Notes: generated by a model not told the origin, from the letters alone. DNA of 64,000 nt from UBA965 sp040396955 (GCA_040396955.1 JBBAWX010000008.1:65754-129753); one strand, 5' to 3'. Shown: positions 1-9,491, counted from the first letter of the stretch. Numbers and translations: made by a program.

Positions 1-1
1 C

Positions 2-352
2 GTGCCCGAGCACCTGATGATTCGCCTGAGCGTGCCACCGAACGTCGAGCCACGACGTGTCTCCGTCGACGCCATCGAGCACTGGATGATCTACCGCGAA
101 CACCCGTCGGTGGGCGCCATTGTGCACATCCACGCCTGGTGGGCCGACCCCATTCAATCCACGCAGGTCAACTACCCGTGTGGCACCTACGAAATCGCCG
201 CCGAGGTGGCCGAGTTGGTGCGTCAAGCTCCTGACCCGTCACGGGCCGTGATTGGCCTGAAAAACCACGGTCTGACGATTACTGGGCACTCCATTGCCGA
301 GATTTTTGCGCGCATCGAGGGCAAAATCGTCCCGCAAGTCCCCATGAACTAA
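2..352 (+). CDS. Class II aldolase/adducin-like protein, C-terminal part (5' end outside window)
   Basis: The 116 visible residues match the C-terminal half of the class II aldolase/adducin fold, a family of zinc-dependent sugar-phosphate aldolases, epimerases and decarboxylases. Visible signatures are HPSVGAIVHIHAW (the HxH pair expected to bind zinc) and GLKNHGLTITG, which carries the family's third zinc-ligand His. The reading frame is open to the left edge, so the GTG at base 2 is probably not the true start. The gene ends just before a strong hairpin at 372-403. The substrate cannot be told from this fragment. Confidence 0.8.
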   Translation: MPEHLMIRLSVPPNVEPRRVSVDAIEHWMIYREHPSVGAIVHIHAWWADPIQSTQVNYPCGTYEIAAEVAELVRQAPDPSRAVIGLKNHGLTITGHSIAEIFARIEGKIVPQVPMN

Positions 353-371
353 ATTGCGCGCTCACAACGAA

Positions 372-406
372 AGCCCCCGACCATCGCAGTGTGGTCGGGG
401 GCTTTT
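372..406 (+). terminator. Rho-independent, probably bidirectional terminator
   Basis: A perfect 12-bp stem (AGCCCCCGACCA at 372-383 with TGGTCGGGGGCT at 392-403) and an 8-nt loop is followed by TTT. It lies between two convergent genes (stops at 352 and 424), and its left side reads as a short T-tract on the other strand, so it can serve both. Confidence 0.9.
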
Positions 407-423
407 GGCGGTCGGAGTAGCAG

Positions 424-1251
424 TTAGAGCAGGCTCTGGCGTACGCTCCGGATCGCCACAAACACGTACATGATGCCAATCATGATGAGTAGCACATTTC
501 CATAAAACCCCAACCAGCCCATGACGAGCACCGAGCCGATGATGATGCCGCTACTTGCTCCGGTGGCGATGCCACGGCCACGTTTGCGAAGCAGGCGCTC
601 ACAGATCTGCGCACTCACGTTCCCCACCAGACCGCCGCCGAGCAAAAACACGAATGGCCCGATAAAGGGGATGCCGAGGAGCAGGCTGAGTGGCAGTGGG
701 ATGATGATGGCGAGCAGGGCGCCCACCAACGCGCTGGTGATTTGTTGGGCACGGGTGCTCCGGTAGCGCTCTGGGATGCGCTGATCACGGCATTCTGCGC
801 ACAAATGCCCGACTTCATTGGGGATGGCACATTGCACACAGAGCGGGGCTCCGCAACTGTGACACCGCAGGGTGGCTTCGTTGGCGGGGTGCTTGGGGCA
901 CATGACGACTGGGGCTGGCGCCGGGGGCGGTACTTCTTCGGGGAGTTGTTGGGTAGGTGCAAATCGTGGCACCGTGACAATGTGCACTCCCTGCGCTTTC
1001 CACTGCTGAATATCGGCATGGGCGGCGAGGGCATCAGCCGAGTGTGGGTCGATGGCTAGGGCGCGTGTGACGAGGCGTTCGCGCTCGGCGACGATTGGCA
1101 GGAGGCGTGCTAGCCCGACGAGGGCTGCCACATTGTCGGGCTCGGCCTGCAACCAATCGCGATGGGCGTTGCGGGCAGCGACGGTGTCGCCGGCCGCAAC
1201 CGCCGCAGTAATTCGTTGTTGGAAATCGCTCGTGGGCGTGCTTTCTGTCAT
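424..1251 (-). CDS. B-box-type zinc-binding membrane protein with TPR-like N-terminus
   Basis: The 275-residue protein starts with a helical, TPR-like stretch (about residues 1-85), then a Pro-rich linker. A cysteine/histidine cluster follows (CPKHPANEATLRCHSCGAP...CVQC...HLCAEC), as in B-box/rubredoxin-like zinc modules. The C-terminal half holds about four hydrophobic segments rich in Gly, Ile and Leu. The start at 1251 (MTESTPTSD) is chosen because longer versions run into the neighbouring esterase gene, which ends at 1274. Proteins with this zinc-module plus membrane architecture are common in Chloroflexota and Actinobacteria. Their function is unknown, so only the architecture is asserted. 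Confidence 0.7.
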   Translation of the reverse strand: MTESTPTSDFQQRITAAVAAGDTVAARNAHRDWLQAEPDNVAALVGLARLLPIVAERERLVTRALAIDPHSADALAAHADIQQWKAQGVHIVTVPRFAPTQQLPEEVPPPAPAPVVMCPKHPANEATLRCHSCGAPLCVQCAIPNEVGHLCAECRDQRIPERYRSTRAQQITSALVGALLAIIIPLPLSLLLGIPFIGPFVFLLGGGLVGNVSAQICERLLRKRGRGIATGASSGIIIGSVLVMGWLGFYGNVLLIMIGIMYVFVAIRSVRQSLL

Positions 1252-1273
1252 AGTTCCGCTGGCACGCTGCTCT

Positions 1274-2248
1274 CTACACGGGGAGCAGGCGGTGCATATA
1301 TTGAATCTTTTCTTGGGTCTGGAAATTTCCACCACCCTCATGTCGATTATACCGCCAAATGCAGATGTGCTTGGCACCTGCCCAGTTGTTGTAGGCGGCA
1401 TACACGGTGGAGGGCGGGCAGATGTCGTCCATCAGCCCCACAGAAAAGAGCGCGTTGGCCTGGGCGCGCTTGGCGAAGTGCATACCGTCGAAGTAGTTGA
1501 GCGTGGCAAAGACTTCTTCGACCGCGTCGCGGTGTGACATCAAGTAGCGGCTGATTTCACTGTACGGGTTGGAGTCGGTAATCTCGGTGGCACGCCGGTA
1601 GTGGCACAAAAAGGGCACATCGGGCAGGGCCACGGCCACGTCGGGCACCAGCCCAGCCGCCGCAATCGAGATCCCACCTCCCTGGCTGCCGCCGGCCACA
1701 CAGATGCGGCTGGCGTCGACCGCCGGGTGGCTCCGGGCCGCTTCAATGGCGCGCACCGCATCGCTAAACACGCGGCGGTAGTAGTAGGTCTGCTTGTTGC
1801 GGATGCCGCGCGTCATGAAGCCGGGGTGGTGCGGATTGCTCCCTTCGGGCTCGGGGTCTGCGGTATCGCCCTTGTTCCACGCACTGCCCTGGCCACGGGT
1901 GTCCATCACGAAGTGCGCATAGCCGAGGCTACTCCACAACAGCCAGTCGCTGGGGAACCCACGCCCGCCGCCGTAGCCGATGTATTCGACGATGCACGGC
2001 ACTGCGCCTGTGCGTTGCTTGGGGAGCAAAAACCAGCCTTTGATGGGCTGACCGCCCCACCCGTTAAACGTGACGTCGTAGGCCTCGATGGTCTGGAATG
2101 GCACATCGGTGCGCACAAATTGCACGTTGAGCGGGTATGAGCGCGTCTCGGCCAGGCTCTGCTGCCAAAATGCGTCGAAATCGGCGGGCTCGGCCACATC
2201 GGGGCGATATGCCTCGAGTTGACTCAACGACATGTCAAATAACGCCAT
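1274..2248 (-). CDS. Acetyl-xylan esterase / cephalosporin-C deacetylase (CE7 family)
   Basis: At 324 residues this has the normal length of CE7 alpha/beta hydrolases, which remove acetyl groups from xylo-oligosaccharides and similar esters, usually in the cytoplasm. It opens with the typical MALFDMSLSQLEAY...P.DFD.FW segment. It carries the RGQG-type motif (MDTRGQGSA), the nucleophile elbow GGSQGGG, and a C-terminal His in NRHEGG. There is no signal peptide. The start at 2248 is preceded by AAAGGAG at 7-nt spacing; the upstream ATG at 2266 sits inside that ribosome site. It may act with the glycosidases around 35-38 kb on imported oligosaccharides. Confidence 0.88.
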   Translation of the reverse strand: MALFDMSLSQLEAYRPDVAEPADFDAFWQQSLAETRSYPLNVQFVRTDVPFQTIEAYDVTFNGWGGQPIKGWFLLPKQRTGAVPCIVEYIGYGGGRGFPSDWLLWSSLGYAHFVMDTRGQGSAWNKGDTADPEPEGSNPHHPGFMTRGIRNKQTYYYRRVFSDAVRAIEAARSHPAVDASRICVAGGSQGGGISIAAAGLVPDVAVALPDVPFLCHYRRATEITDSNPYSEISRYLMSHRDAVEEVFATLNYFDGMHFAKRAQANALFSVGLMDDICPPSTVYAAYNNWAGAKHICIWRYNRHEGGGNFQTQEKIQYMHRLLPV

Positions 2249-2527
2249 GGGACTGCTCCTTTGCATTGCAAGAAAAACATGCCTCAGTGATACCGTGGTA
2301 CGAGTATACCGCCAAAACTATGCTGGTGGGGCGGATGATGCAGGTGCTCGGTCCCACGCCATTTCAGTGACGAGCCCGCTGCGCCCCGTACATCGTGTGC
2401 TTGGTGTGCACATGGCCGCCCGTCAAATGTGACCTCTGCTACTTGGCACACTCCGAGCAAGCGGTGCGGTGACGCACATCTCTGCACATTCGGCGCGTCG
2501 TTGGGAGCCTGCGTGTGGCAGCAGGCA
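2249..2527. other. Intergenic stretch, no gene recognised
   Basis: This 279-bp stretch separates the esterase start from the dtd stop, both leftward. A TATACT hexamer reading leftward lies at about 2304-2309 without a convincing -35 partner. No hairpin with a T-tract and no supported small reading frame was seen. It probably holds the esterase promoter. Confidence 0.4.
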
Positions 2528-2998
2528 TCACGGGTGCATGCCTGCCGGGTAGCTCAGCGTGTCGCTGTCGATGATGAGCGTATACGGGCCATCGTTGGTG
2601 AGGCTGACTTGCATCTCCGCGCCAAATACGCCCGTGGCCACACGTACCCCGCGATCGCGCAGATACGTGGCCATGGCCTCTACGAGGGGGGCGGCGTGCG
2701 CTGGTGGTGCCGCATGCGAATAGCCGGGGCGGCGACCGCGACTGATATCGGCGTAGAGCGTGAACTGCGAGACCAACAAGACGGGGAGCCCAGTATCGCG
2801 GAGCGACACGTTGGGTTTGCCGCTGTCATCGTCAAAGATGCGCACGTCTAGGAGTTTGTTGCCGATGAGCTCAACCTGTGCGGAGGTGTCGTGGGGCGCA
2901 ATGCCCAGTAGCACGACCATGCCGTGTTGGATGGCTCCCACGACTGCGCCAGCGACGCGGACTTCGGCGGCGGTGACGCGTTGTACAACTGCACGCAT
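2528..2998 (-). CDS. dtd: D-aminoacyl-tRNA deacylase
   Basis: DTD hydrolyses D-aminoacyl-tRNAs and glycyl-tRNA(Ala) mischarges, recycling tRNA in the cytoplasm. The 156-residue protein begins with the family-typical MRAVVQRV. It carries the two active-site motifs: SQFTLYAD (residues 77-84) and NDGPYT (135-140), the local version of NxGPxT. It lies 35 nt downstream of radA in the same direction, so it is probably the tail of the S1-clpC-radA transcription unit. Confidence 0.95.
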   Translation of the reverse strand: MRAVVQRVTAAEVRVAGAVVGAIQHGMVVLLGIAPHDTSAQVELIGNKLLDVRIFDDDSGKPNVSLRDTGLPVLLVSQFTLYADISRGRRPGYSHAAPPAHAAPLVEAMATYLRDRGVRVATGVFGAEMQVSLTNDGPYTLIIDSDTLSYPAGMHP

Positions 2999-3033
2999 AT
3001 GGATACTCGACTCCTGCGGTGGTGGTGTGTCGG

Positions 3034-4443
3034 TTAGTCGTCGTGGTCGGTTTGTGCTCGGGCTGCCCGCCGTGGTGCGGGCCCCAATGCGCTGTCGATG
3101 GCATCAAACAACGAGCGTACGGGCGTGATTTGTAGCCCGGCAATCTGCATGGGGGATTGCAACGGCGGGCAGATGGCGCGGCGGAACCCTAGCTTCGCTG
3201 CTTCGCTGAGGCGGCGTTCGAGTTGTGAGACCCCGCGCAGCTCGCCGCTCAGCCCGATTTCTCCCACCAACACCAAATCAGCCTCGACCGCCTGATTGCG
3301 AAACGAAGACGCAATGGCCGTGGCGACCGCTAGGTCGGCCGCCGGCTCGCCGATTTTGAGCCCGCCGACCATGTTGATGTAGACGTCCTGGTTAAATAGC
3401 GGCAGTCCGACGCGCTTGCCGAGCACCGCCAAAATCATCTGCAGGCGGTTCATGTCGAATCCGTTGACGGTGCGCCGCGGTTGTGGATTGGCGGTGTTGG
3501 ATGTGAGCCCTTGCACTTCCACCAAAATCGGCCGCGTGCCCTCCAGTGTGACCGCAACTGCCGAGCCCGGAGTATGTGCCGAGCGCTCCGCCAAAAACAC
3601 CTGTGACGGATTGGTGATTTCTTCGAGCCCGTTGCTGGTCATCTCAAAAATGCCCACTTCATCGGTGGAGCCGAAGCGGTTTTTGACGCCACGGAGCACG
3701 CGGTACTGATGAAAGCGCTCACCCTCGAGGTAAAGCACCACGTCCACGATATGCTCGAGCATGCGCGGGCCGGCAATGGCTCCCTCTTTGGTGACATGGC
3801 CGACGATGATAATGGGAATGTTGTGCTCTTTGGCCACGCGCAACAGGCGCAAGGCACCTTCGCGCACCTGCCCCACCGAGCCGGCCGCTGAATTGAGCTC
3901 TTCGAGGTAGATGGTCTGTATGGAGTCGACAATGACCAGTTGCGGTGCCTGCGCAATGATGTGCTGGATGGCCATGTCGAGGTTGGTCTCTGACGAAACC
4001 CACAAGCGCTCGGGTGCGAGTCCCATGCGGTCAGCGCGGAGTTTGATTTGTTGGGCCGATTCTTCGGCCGAGATGTAGAGCGCGACGCCCACATGCTCTG
4101 CAAAATGGGCCGCACTTTGCAGGAGCAGGCTCGATTTGCCGATCCCAGGCTCACCACCAATCAGCACCAGGCTGCCGGGCACCAACCCACCCCCGAGCAC
4201 ACGCGAGAATTCTTGGAAGCGCACGGGGAGGCGACTGACCCCGCCACTCGGAACTTCGCGGAGCGGGATTGGGGTGCCTCCGCCGCTGACAACGGTCGAA
4301 CGACGCGCAGCGCTTGGCGCTTCACGTCGTTCGATGTGTTCGACCAAACTTCCCCAGTTGCCACAGTTGGGGCAACGCCCCATCTCACGGGCCTGTTGTG
4401 CGCCGCACTGCTGACAAATGTAGACGGTCCGTGCTTTGGCCAT
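3034..4443 (-). CDS. radA: DNA repair protein RadA
   Basis: RadA is a RecA-like, DnaB-type branch-migration ATPase used in recombinational repair. All three parts are visible in the 469 residues. These are a C4 zinc finger at the N-terminus (Cys10, 13, 24, 27), a RecA-like core with Walker A GEPGIGKS (97-104) and the diagnostic KNRFG motif (254-258), and a Lon-like C-terminal domain. The stop of clpC is only 4 nt upstream of the ATG. This clpC-radA adjacency is conserved in many bacteria and indicates co-transcription. Confidence 0.97.
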   Translation of the reverse strand: MAKARTVYICQQCGAQQAREMGRCPNCGNWGSLVEHIERREAPSAARRSTVVSGGGTPIPLREVPSGGVSRLPVRFQEFSRVLGGGLVPGSLVLIGGEPGIGKSSLLLQSAAHFAEHVGVALYISAEESAQQIKLRADRMGLAPERLWVSSETNLDMAIQHIIAQAPQLVIVDSIQTIYLEELNSAAGSVGQVREGALRLLRVAKEHNIPIIIVGHVTKEGAIAGPRMLEHIVDVVLYLEGERFHQYRVLRGVKNRFGSTDEVGIFEMTSNGLEEITNPSQVFLAERSAHTPGSAVAVTLEGTRPILVEVQGLTSNTANPQPRRTVNGFDMNRLQMILAVLGKRVGLPLFNQDVYINMVGGLKIGEPAADLAVATAIASSFRNQAVEADLVLVGEIGLSGELRGVSQLERRLSEAAKLGFRRAICPPLQSPMQIAGLQITPVRSLFDAIDSALGPAPRRAARAQTDHDD

Positions 4444-4447
4444 CGGG

Positions 4448-7033
4448 CTATGCCAACGAATCTACCGGCGTCTCCTCGACCGGTTGCCGTTGCGCGTTGA
4501 GGCGCAAGTATTCTTCGCCGTTGTCGAGTGTGGCCACGTCGACGATGATGGTGTCGCCAGCCACGAATCGCCCGTCGAGGAATCCCTCCGACAAGGGGTC
4601 TTCGATGAGGTTGGTGATAATGCGCCGCAACGGACGGGCGCCAAAGGCTGGGTCGTACCCACGTTTGGCCAGCAGATCACAGGCCTCGTCGGTCACCTGT
4701 AGCGTCAGGCGGTGTTCGTCGAGTTGCTTCTGGATGCGCTGCAGCATGTAGTGCGTAATCTGGCGAATTTCGGTGTTGGTCAGTGCGTGGAAGATGATGG
4801 TGCCGTCGAGACGGTTCAAGAACTCGGGGCGGAAGACCATGCGCAGGGCGTCATTCACGCGGTTGCGCAAATCTTGGTTGCTCGCCTCGCTCCCCTGGCC
4901 CACAAAACCGATGCGGGATGCGCCCCGGATCTGCTCGGTGCCCACGTTGGAGGTCATGATGATAATCGTATTGCGAAAATCGACACGCCGCCCCTTGCCA
5001 TCGGTCAGATGGCCGTCTTCGAGCACCTGAAGCAACATGTTGTAGGTGTCGGGATGCGCTTTTTCGATTTCGTCGAAGAGCACCACCGAGTACGGCTTAC
5101 GGCGCACCGCATCGGTGAGCTGACCGCCCTCGCCGTAGCCCACATATCCGGGAGGTGAGCCGACCAAGCGCGACACGTTGTGGCGCTCTTGGAACTCCGA
5201 CATGTCGATTTTGATGAGATGCTCTTCGGAGCCAAACATGAACTCCGCGAGCGCCTTGGCGAGCTCCGTTTTGCCGACGCCCGTGGGCCCGAGGAAGATG
5301 AAGCTGCCAATCGGGCGCCGTGGGTCTTTGAGCCCCGCACGGGCGCGACGCACCGCCTTGGAGATCATCACAATGGCTTCGCTCTGCCCAATCACGCGCC
5401 CGTGGAGCACGTTTTCCATCTGGAGCAAGCGGGTGGTTTCGTCGCCAGTCAGCCGGGTGACCGGGATACCGGTCCACATGGCCACGACTGCGGCAATGTC
5501 TTCTTCGGTGACATACGGCGATTCGTCGCTGGTGTGTGAAGCCGTGATGCCGTATTCGGCTTCGAGCTGCGTAATACGACCTTTGAGCACATCGGCTCGC
5601 TCTTGCAGAGTTTCGACCAGTTCATATTGGTCTTGCGCCTGAGCGGCTTCGATTTCTTTGTTGATGGCCTCGTAGCCGCGCAGGGCATCGCGCAACGCCG
5701 ATGGCGTGGAGCTCCGCGTCATGCGCACCCGGGCCGCCGCCTCGTCGATGAGGTCGATGGCTTTGTCCGGCAAAAAGCGATCGGGCACGTAGCGCGTCGA
5801 CAGATACGCAGCCGCCTGAATGGCTTCGTCGCTAATCTGCAACTGATGGAAATCTTCGTAGCGCGATTTGATGCCCCGCAAAATGGTAATGGTGTCTTCT
5901 TCGTTGGGTTGGTCGACCATCACCGGTTGAAAGCGGCGCTCGAGGGCCGCATCACGCTCGATGTACTTGCGGTATTCGTCGAGCGTGGTGGCGCCAATCG
6001 TCTGGAGCTCGCCCCGTGACAATGCCGGTTTGAGAATATTGGCGGCATCAAGAGTGCCCTCGGCACCACCAGCGCCAATAATCGTGTGGAATTCGTCGAT
6101 GAACAGAATGCACCGCGTCTCTTTGATTTCGTCGACCACCTTTTTGAGGCGCTCTTCGAACTGACCACGGTACTTGGTGCCCGCCACCAAAGCGCCCATG
6201 TCGAGGGCGATGACGCGCTTGCCTCGCAGGCTGTCGGGGACTTCGCCGGCCACGATGCGTTGGGCCAAGCCCTCCACAATGGCCGTTTTGCCCACACCCG
6301 GTTCGCCGATGAGGGCCGGGTTGTTTTTGGTGCGGCGTGACAAAATCTGGATGACACGGTCGATCTCGCGACTGCGCCCGATGACTGGGTCAAGTCGACC
6401 ACTCTCAGCGAGCTCCGTCAAATCGCTGCCGAGGGCATCAAGATACGGAGTTTTGCCGGCTTTGGCGGTCGTGGTTCCCCCCGCACTGGCTGCAGGCGTG
6501 TTGGTGCTCCCAGTACTCGTGGGGCGTTCGGGCTGCGGCGTGGTGCTACTCCCGGCACCGCCACTGGCCGACGTGCTTGATCCACCTTGGCGCACGATGC
6601 GCATGACGTTGGTTTTGATTTGGTCGAGCGATACGCCAAGCATGTCGAGCACGCCGGTGGCGACTCCCTCACCTTGGCGAATCAACCCCAGCAAAAGATG
6701 CTCGGTGCCGATGTAATTGTGACCGAGGCGCTTGGCCTCGTCGATGGCAAACGAGATGACGTTTTTGGCACGTGCCGAAAGCTCTTTGTCTTTGTCGGCT
6801 CGGGCATTGCCCTCACCAACGCCGACAATGAACTCAACCGACTGCCGGGCTTGCGCAAGATGCACGCCCAAGTCGTCGAGGACGCGTGCTGCCACTCCCT
6901 CGCCTTCGCGGATGAGCCCAAGCAAAATATGCTCGGTACCGATGTATGAATGATTGAGCGTCCGTGCTTCTTCGGTGGCGTAGTGTAAAACCTGCTTGGC
7001 ACGCTTCGTGAATTTATCGTATGCACCTGACAT
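4448..7033 (-). CDS. clpC: ATP-dependent Clp protease ATP-binding subunit ClpC
   Basis: ClpC is the HSP100 unfoldase that feeds substrates to ClpP. The 861 residues show two Clp-N repeats (about 1-145) and a flexible Ser/Thr/Pro/Ala-rich linker (150-195) that is longer than usual. The first AAA+ domain follows with Walker A GEPGVGKT (243-250) and Walker B FIDEF. Next come a coiled M-domain/UVR-like segment (about 445-495) and the second AAA+ domain with GPTGVGKT (582-589). The short M-domain fits ClpC rather than ClpB. clpP is not in the window. It follows the S1 gene by 49 nt and precedes radA by 4 nt. Confidence 0.96.
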   Translation of the reverse strand: MSGAYDKFTKRAKQVLHYATEEARTLNHSYIGTEHILLGLIREGEGVAARVLDDLGVHLAQARQSVEFIVGVGEGNARADKDKELSARAKNVISFAIDEAKRLGHNYIGTEHLLLGLIRQGEGVATGVLDMLGVSLDQIKTNVMRIVRQGGSSTSASGGAGSSTTPQPERPTSTGSTNTPAASAGGTTTAKAGKTPYLDALGSDLTELAESGRLDPVIGRSREIDRVIQILSRRTKNNPALIGEPGVGKTAIVEGLAQRIVAGEVPDSLRGKRVIALDMGALVAGTKYRGQFEERLKKVVDEIKETRCILFIDEFHTIIGAGGAEGTLDAANILKPALSRGELQTIGATTLDEYRKYIERDAALERRFQPVMVDQPNEEDTITILRGIKSRYEDFHQLQISDEAIQAAAYLSTRYVPDRFLPDKAIDLIDEAAARVRMTRSSTPSALRDALRGYEAINKEIEAAQAQDQYELVETLQERADVLKGRITQLEAEYGITASHTSDESPYVTEEDIAAVVAMWTGIPVTRLTGDETTRLLQMENVLHGRVIGQSEAIVMISKAVRRARAGLKDPRRPIGSFIFLGPTGVGKTELAKALAEFMFGSEEHLIKIDMSEFQERHNVSRLVGSPPGYVGYGEGGQLTDAVRRKPYSVVLFDEIEKAHPDTYNMLLQVLEDGHLTDGKGRRVDFRNTIIIMTSNVGTEQIRGASRIGFVGQGSEASNQDLRNRVNDALRMVFRPEFLNRLDGTIIFHALTNTEIRQITHYMLQRIQKQLDEHRLTLQVTDEACDLLAKRGYDPAFGARPLRRIITNLIEDPLSEGFLDGRFVAGDTIIVDVATLDNGEEYLRLNAQRQPVEETPVDSLA

Positions 7034-7082
7034 TGGCTGTACTCCCGTTTGTGGATTTCACGAGGGCGTGATCTCGGTGAAA

Positions 7083-8246
7083 TTACTCCGATGCGGGTTG
7101 TTCCGCTTCGGGGGTGATTTGCAAACTTAGACCGACTCGGCGACGTTCGGCATCGATGCGCGCAATGCGCACCGCCACCGTGTCACCTTCTTTGACGGTG
7201 TCACTCGCGACTTTGTTGAGCTCGGAAATGTGAATGAGCCCTTCAATGCCCTCTCCGAGTCGTACAAATGCACCGAAGTCGACTTTTTGGGTGACGACCC
7301 CTTCGATGATTTGCCCCACACTAAACATGCTGGCCACGGTCGACCAGGGCTCCGATTGAGTGCGCTTGACCGAAAGGGCAATGCGCCTGCTGTCTTTGTC
7401 GATGCTGAGTACCAACACCTTGGTCTGATCGCCAACCTGGAAGACGTCGCCTGGGTGGCGGACGCGGCTCCACGAAAGCTCGGAGAGATGCACCAAACCG
7501 TCGGCGCCGCCGATGTCGACGAAAACACCGAAATCACAGACCGAAGTCACGACTCCCTCGCGGACATCGTTGACGGCAATCTCACTTAAAATGGCACCCT
7601 TGCGCAGGTCGCGTGATTCGGTGTTGGCCTGGCGCTCCGACAAAATGAGGCGATTACGGGCCCGGCTCATTTCGATGATTTTGAGACGGACGGTGCCGCC
7701 GACTCGGCGCGCCATGTCGGCCTGCTTTTGTACGTCGGTACCACGGCCAATCCCGCTAATCTGCGAAGTCGGGATGAAGCCACGTACACCGTCAAGATTG
7801 ACGAGTAACCCACCCTTGTTGTAGTTGACAACCGTTGCTTCGATGATTTCGCCGCTGTCGGCAAGCTCCTGCAACACCCGCCAGCTTCGCTCTTGGCGCG
7901 CACGGTCAAGTGATAAGCCAATGCGACCTTGATCATCTTCGGGTTGCACCACGAAGACCAATACGTGGGCTCCGACTTGGATTTCGTCACGCTCGACGTC
8001 GGTTAACGTGTGCATGTCGCGTGCGGTAACAACACCTTCGGATTTGGCGCCAATGTCGACGATTAACTCGTCGCGCTCGACACGCAAAATGGTGCCTTCG
8101 ACAATGTCACCGTACTTGAGGGCACGCAAATAGCTCCCTTGCTCGGCAAGCAATTGAGCAAAGAAATCTGGACTGCGTGTGTCTGTGGCGTCAGTGACAA
8201 CAACACTCGAGGAGGTGGTTGTTGTTCCGGCGTGTGACTCTTCCAT
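7083..8246 (-). CDS. S1 RNA-binding domain protein (ribosomal protein S1-like)
   Basis: The 387-residue protein is built of four consecutive S1/OB-fold repeats (roughly residues 40-110, 125-195, 210-280 and 297-367 after a Ser/Thr-rich leader). The third and fourth carry the best-conserved S1 signature (GxVTxxxxFGxFVxxG..GLxHxSE). Four repeats is the number found in S1-like proteins of many Gram-positive and Chloroflexota genomes, which bind mRNA and assist translation initiation. The start at 8246 (MEESHAG) is set by AGAGGAG just upstream. The promoter is at 8306-8334, making this the first gene of the S1-clpC-radA-dtd run. Confidence 0.9.
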   Translation of the reverse strand: MEESHAGTTTTSSSVVVTDATDTRSPDFFAQLLAEQGSYLRALKYGDIVEGTILRVERDELIVDIGAKSEGVVTARDMHTLTDVERDEIQVGAHVLVFVVQPEDDQGRIGLSLDRARQERSWRVLQELADSGEIIEATVVNYNKGGLLVNLDGVRGFIPTSQISGIGRGTDVQKQADMARRVGGTVRLKIIEMSRARNRLILSERQANTESRDLRKGAILSEIAVNDVREGVVTSVCDFGVFVDIGGADGLVHLSELSWSRVRHPGDVFQVGDQTKVLVLSIDKDSRRIALSVKRTQSEPWSTVASMFSVGQIIEGVVTQKVDFGAFVRLGEGIEGLIHISELNKVASDTVKEGDTVAVRIARIDAERRRVGLSLQITPEAEQPASE

Positions 8247-8305
8247 AACACTCCTCTTGGGGCTGAGGTGAAGTGGCACCGCACGACAAAGTATTCTTGC
8301 TGTAG

Positions 8306-8334
8306 ATTATACGGAATTTGGAAATAAAAGGCAA
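8306..8334 (-). promoter_or_regulatory. Promoter of the S1-clpC-radA run
   Basis: Reading leftward: TTGCCT (8329-8334), a 17-nt spacer, then TATAAT (8306-8311), a perfect -10 hexamer. The start codon is 60 nt downstream. Confidence 0.85.
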
Positions 8335-8535
8335 GCTATCACGCGGTACCGGGAGGCGTTTTATGCGGGAAATAGCAGTTTTTTCATGCCACACTCATCG
8401 AAGCCCAATGATACACCTGAGGAGCACCGGTGTTGGTGAGGTAGCGGCACAGTACACAGACAACGAAACGCCTGGTGGTATGAGCGCGACGGCATGCCGT
8501 GCATGTGACTTTGTCCGCTTGATGCCTTGGTTACG

Positions 8536-8564
8536 TTGCAGTAAATTGACCTTTCTGCTATACT
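8536..8564 (+). promoter_or_regulatory. Promoter of the DHH-like gene
   Basis: TTGCAG (8536-8541), 17-nt spacer, TATACT (8559-8564). It lies 90 nt before the ATG at 8654. Confidence 0.75.
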
Positions 8565-8653
8565 AGCGCGCGTTGTTTATTCGATGAATCACGGGCGCTG
8601 TTGTGCGTGAAGCGCGTGCGTTCATATGTGTCTCAGAAAAGGAGTCAGTGGCA

Positions 8654-9472
8654 ATGGAAATGCCCTCAATTATTGTGGCGCATCTTGCTCCTGATCTTGA
8701 TTGTATTGCTGCGATCTGGATTTTTTTGCGGTTTGGGGGAGTCAAAGAGGTCGAGTTGCGCTTTGTTCCCGCGGGGACGACGCTCAACAACTTGCCAGCC
8801 GACGGCGACCCACACATCGTGCACGTGGACACGGGGAATGGGCGGTTTGATCACCATCAACGCCATGTCAATACGCTCAGTGCCGCTGAACTGGTGCGTC
8901 GCACCTTGGCAGCGCACAACGTTGCTCTCGAGCGCATGATTCGTCAAGTTACCCTGATTGACAACGCATTGCCCAGTGAGCGCCCTGGTTGTGACTTGGG
9001 CACACTGGCCGACACGTTCAATACGTTGTACGAGGATGACCCAGCCCGTGTGGTCGAGCTGATGCTCCCGAATCTTGACGCTTGGTATGCCCACGAGGTT
9101 CGTCAGCTCGAAATCGGCGAAGCATTTGCGGGGCGGGTGGAGTTTTTTACGCCGTGGGGGCGTGGTATTGCCATGCAAGGACCGTATGGCGGTTCGTCGA
9201 CGATGGCGTATCGCGCAGGAGCGGTGTTGGCCGTCTATCGTGAGACGCGTCATGGTTGGATGGGTGTGGCAGCACAATCGCGTTCGCATGTCGATTTGCA
9301 TCCACTAGCGCAGCGCTTGGCAGTCGTCGATAGTGAGGCTGATTGGTACTTGCATCCCAGCAATCGGTTATTATTGTGTGGCACACCCAAAGCGCCGGCC
9401 AAGCGGATTTCTCGTTTGAGCATGGATGAGTTGGTACAGACCATCGAGCATTTGACCGTACCTATGCGCTAA
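8654..9472 (+). CDS. DHH-superfamily phosphoesterase-like protein
   Basis: The 272-residue protein shows the motif order of DHH phosphoesterases. It has an N-terminal HLAPDLDCIAAIW (cf. HxxPDxDxxxS/A), then VHVDTG, then the name-giving FDHHQ. A later LPNLDAWY could supply the last metal-binding Asp. DHH enzymes include RecJ, nanoRNases and cyclic-dinucleotide phosphodiesterases; this one lacks a recognisable DHHA1 domain, so the substrate is open. The start at 8654 follows AAAGGAG by 9 nt; a GTG two codons earlier is possible. It has its own promoter and a small hairpin after the stop. Confidence 0.65.
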   Translation: MEMPSIIVAHLAPDLDCIAAIWIFLRFGGVKEVELRFVPAGTTLNNLPADGDPHIVHVDTGNGRFDHHQRHVNTLSAAELVRRTLAAHNVALERMIRQVTLIDNALPSERPGCDLGTLADTFNTLYEDDPARVVELMLPNLDAWYAHEVRQLEIGEAFAGRVEFFTPWGRGIAMQGPYGGSSTMAYRAGAVLAVYRETRHGWMGVAAQSRSHVDLHPLAQRLAVVDSEADWYLHPSNRLLLCGTPKAPAKRISRLSMDELVQTIEHLTVPMR

Positions 9473-9491
9473 ACGCCGAAGGCGTCGTTTT
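9473..9491 (+). terminator. Small hairpin-T-tract terminator
   Basis: A 5-bp stem (ACGCC/GGCGT, 3-nt loop, 9473-9485) is followed by CGTTTTG and further on a second T-run. It overlaps the first bases after the stop at 9472. The stem is short, so it may be leaky into the pyruvate dehydrogenase operon. Confidence 0.5.

Larger units (their letters stand above)
8247..8653. other. 407-bp divergent intergenic region
   Basis: It separates the leftward S1 gene from the rightward DHH-like gene. Promoters facing both ways are described separately (8306-8334 and 8536-8564). Between them (8335-8535) no gene, terminator or repeat was recognised. Confidence 0.6.

Noticed and set aside
8666..9301. Minus-strand 211-codon frame opposite the DHH-like gene
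   Set aside because: The plus-strand protein has coherent motifs, a promoter and a ribosome site; the opposite frame has none.
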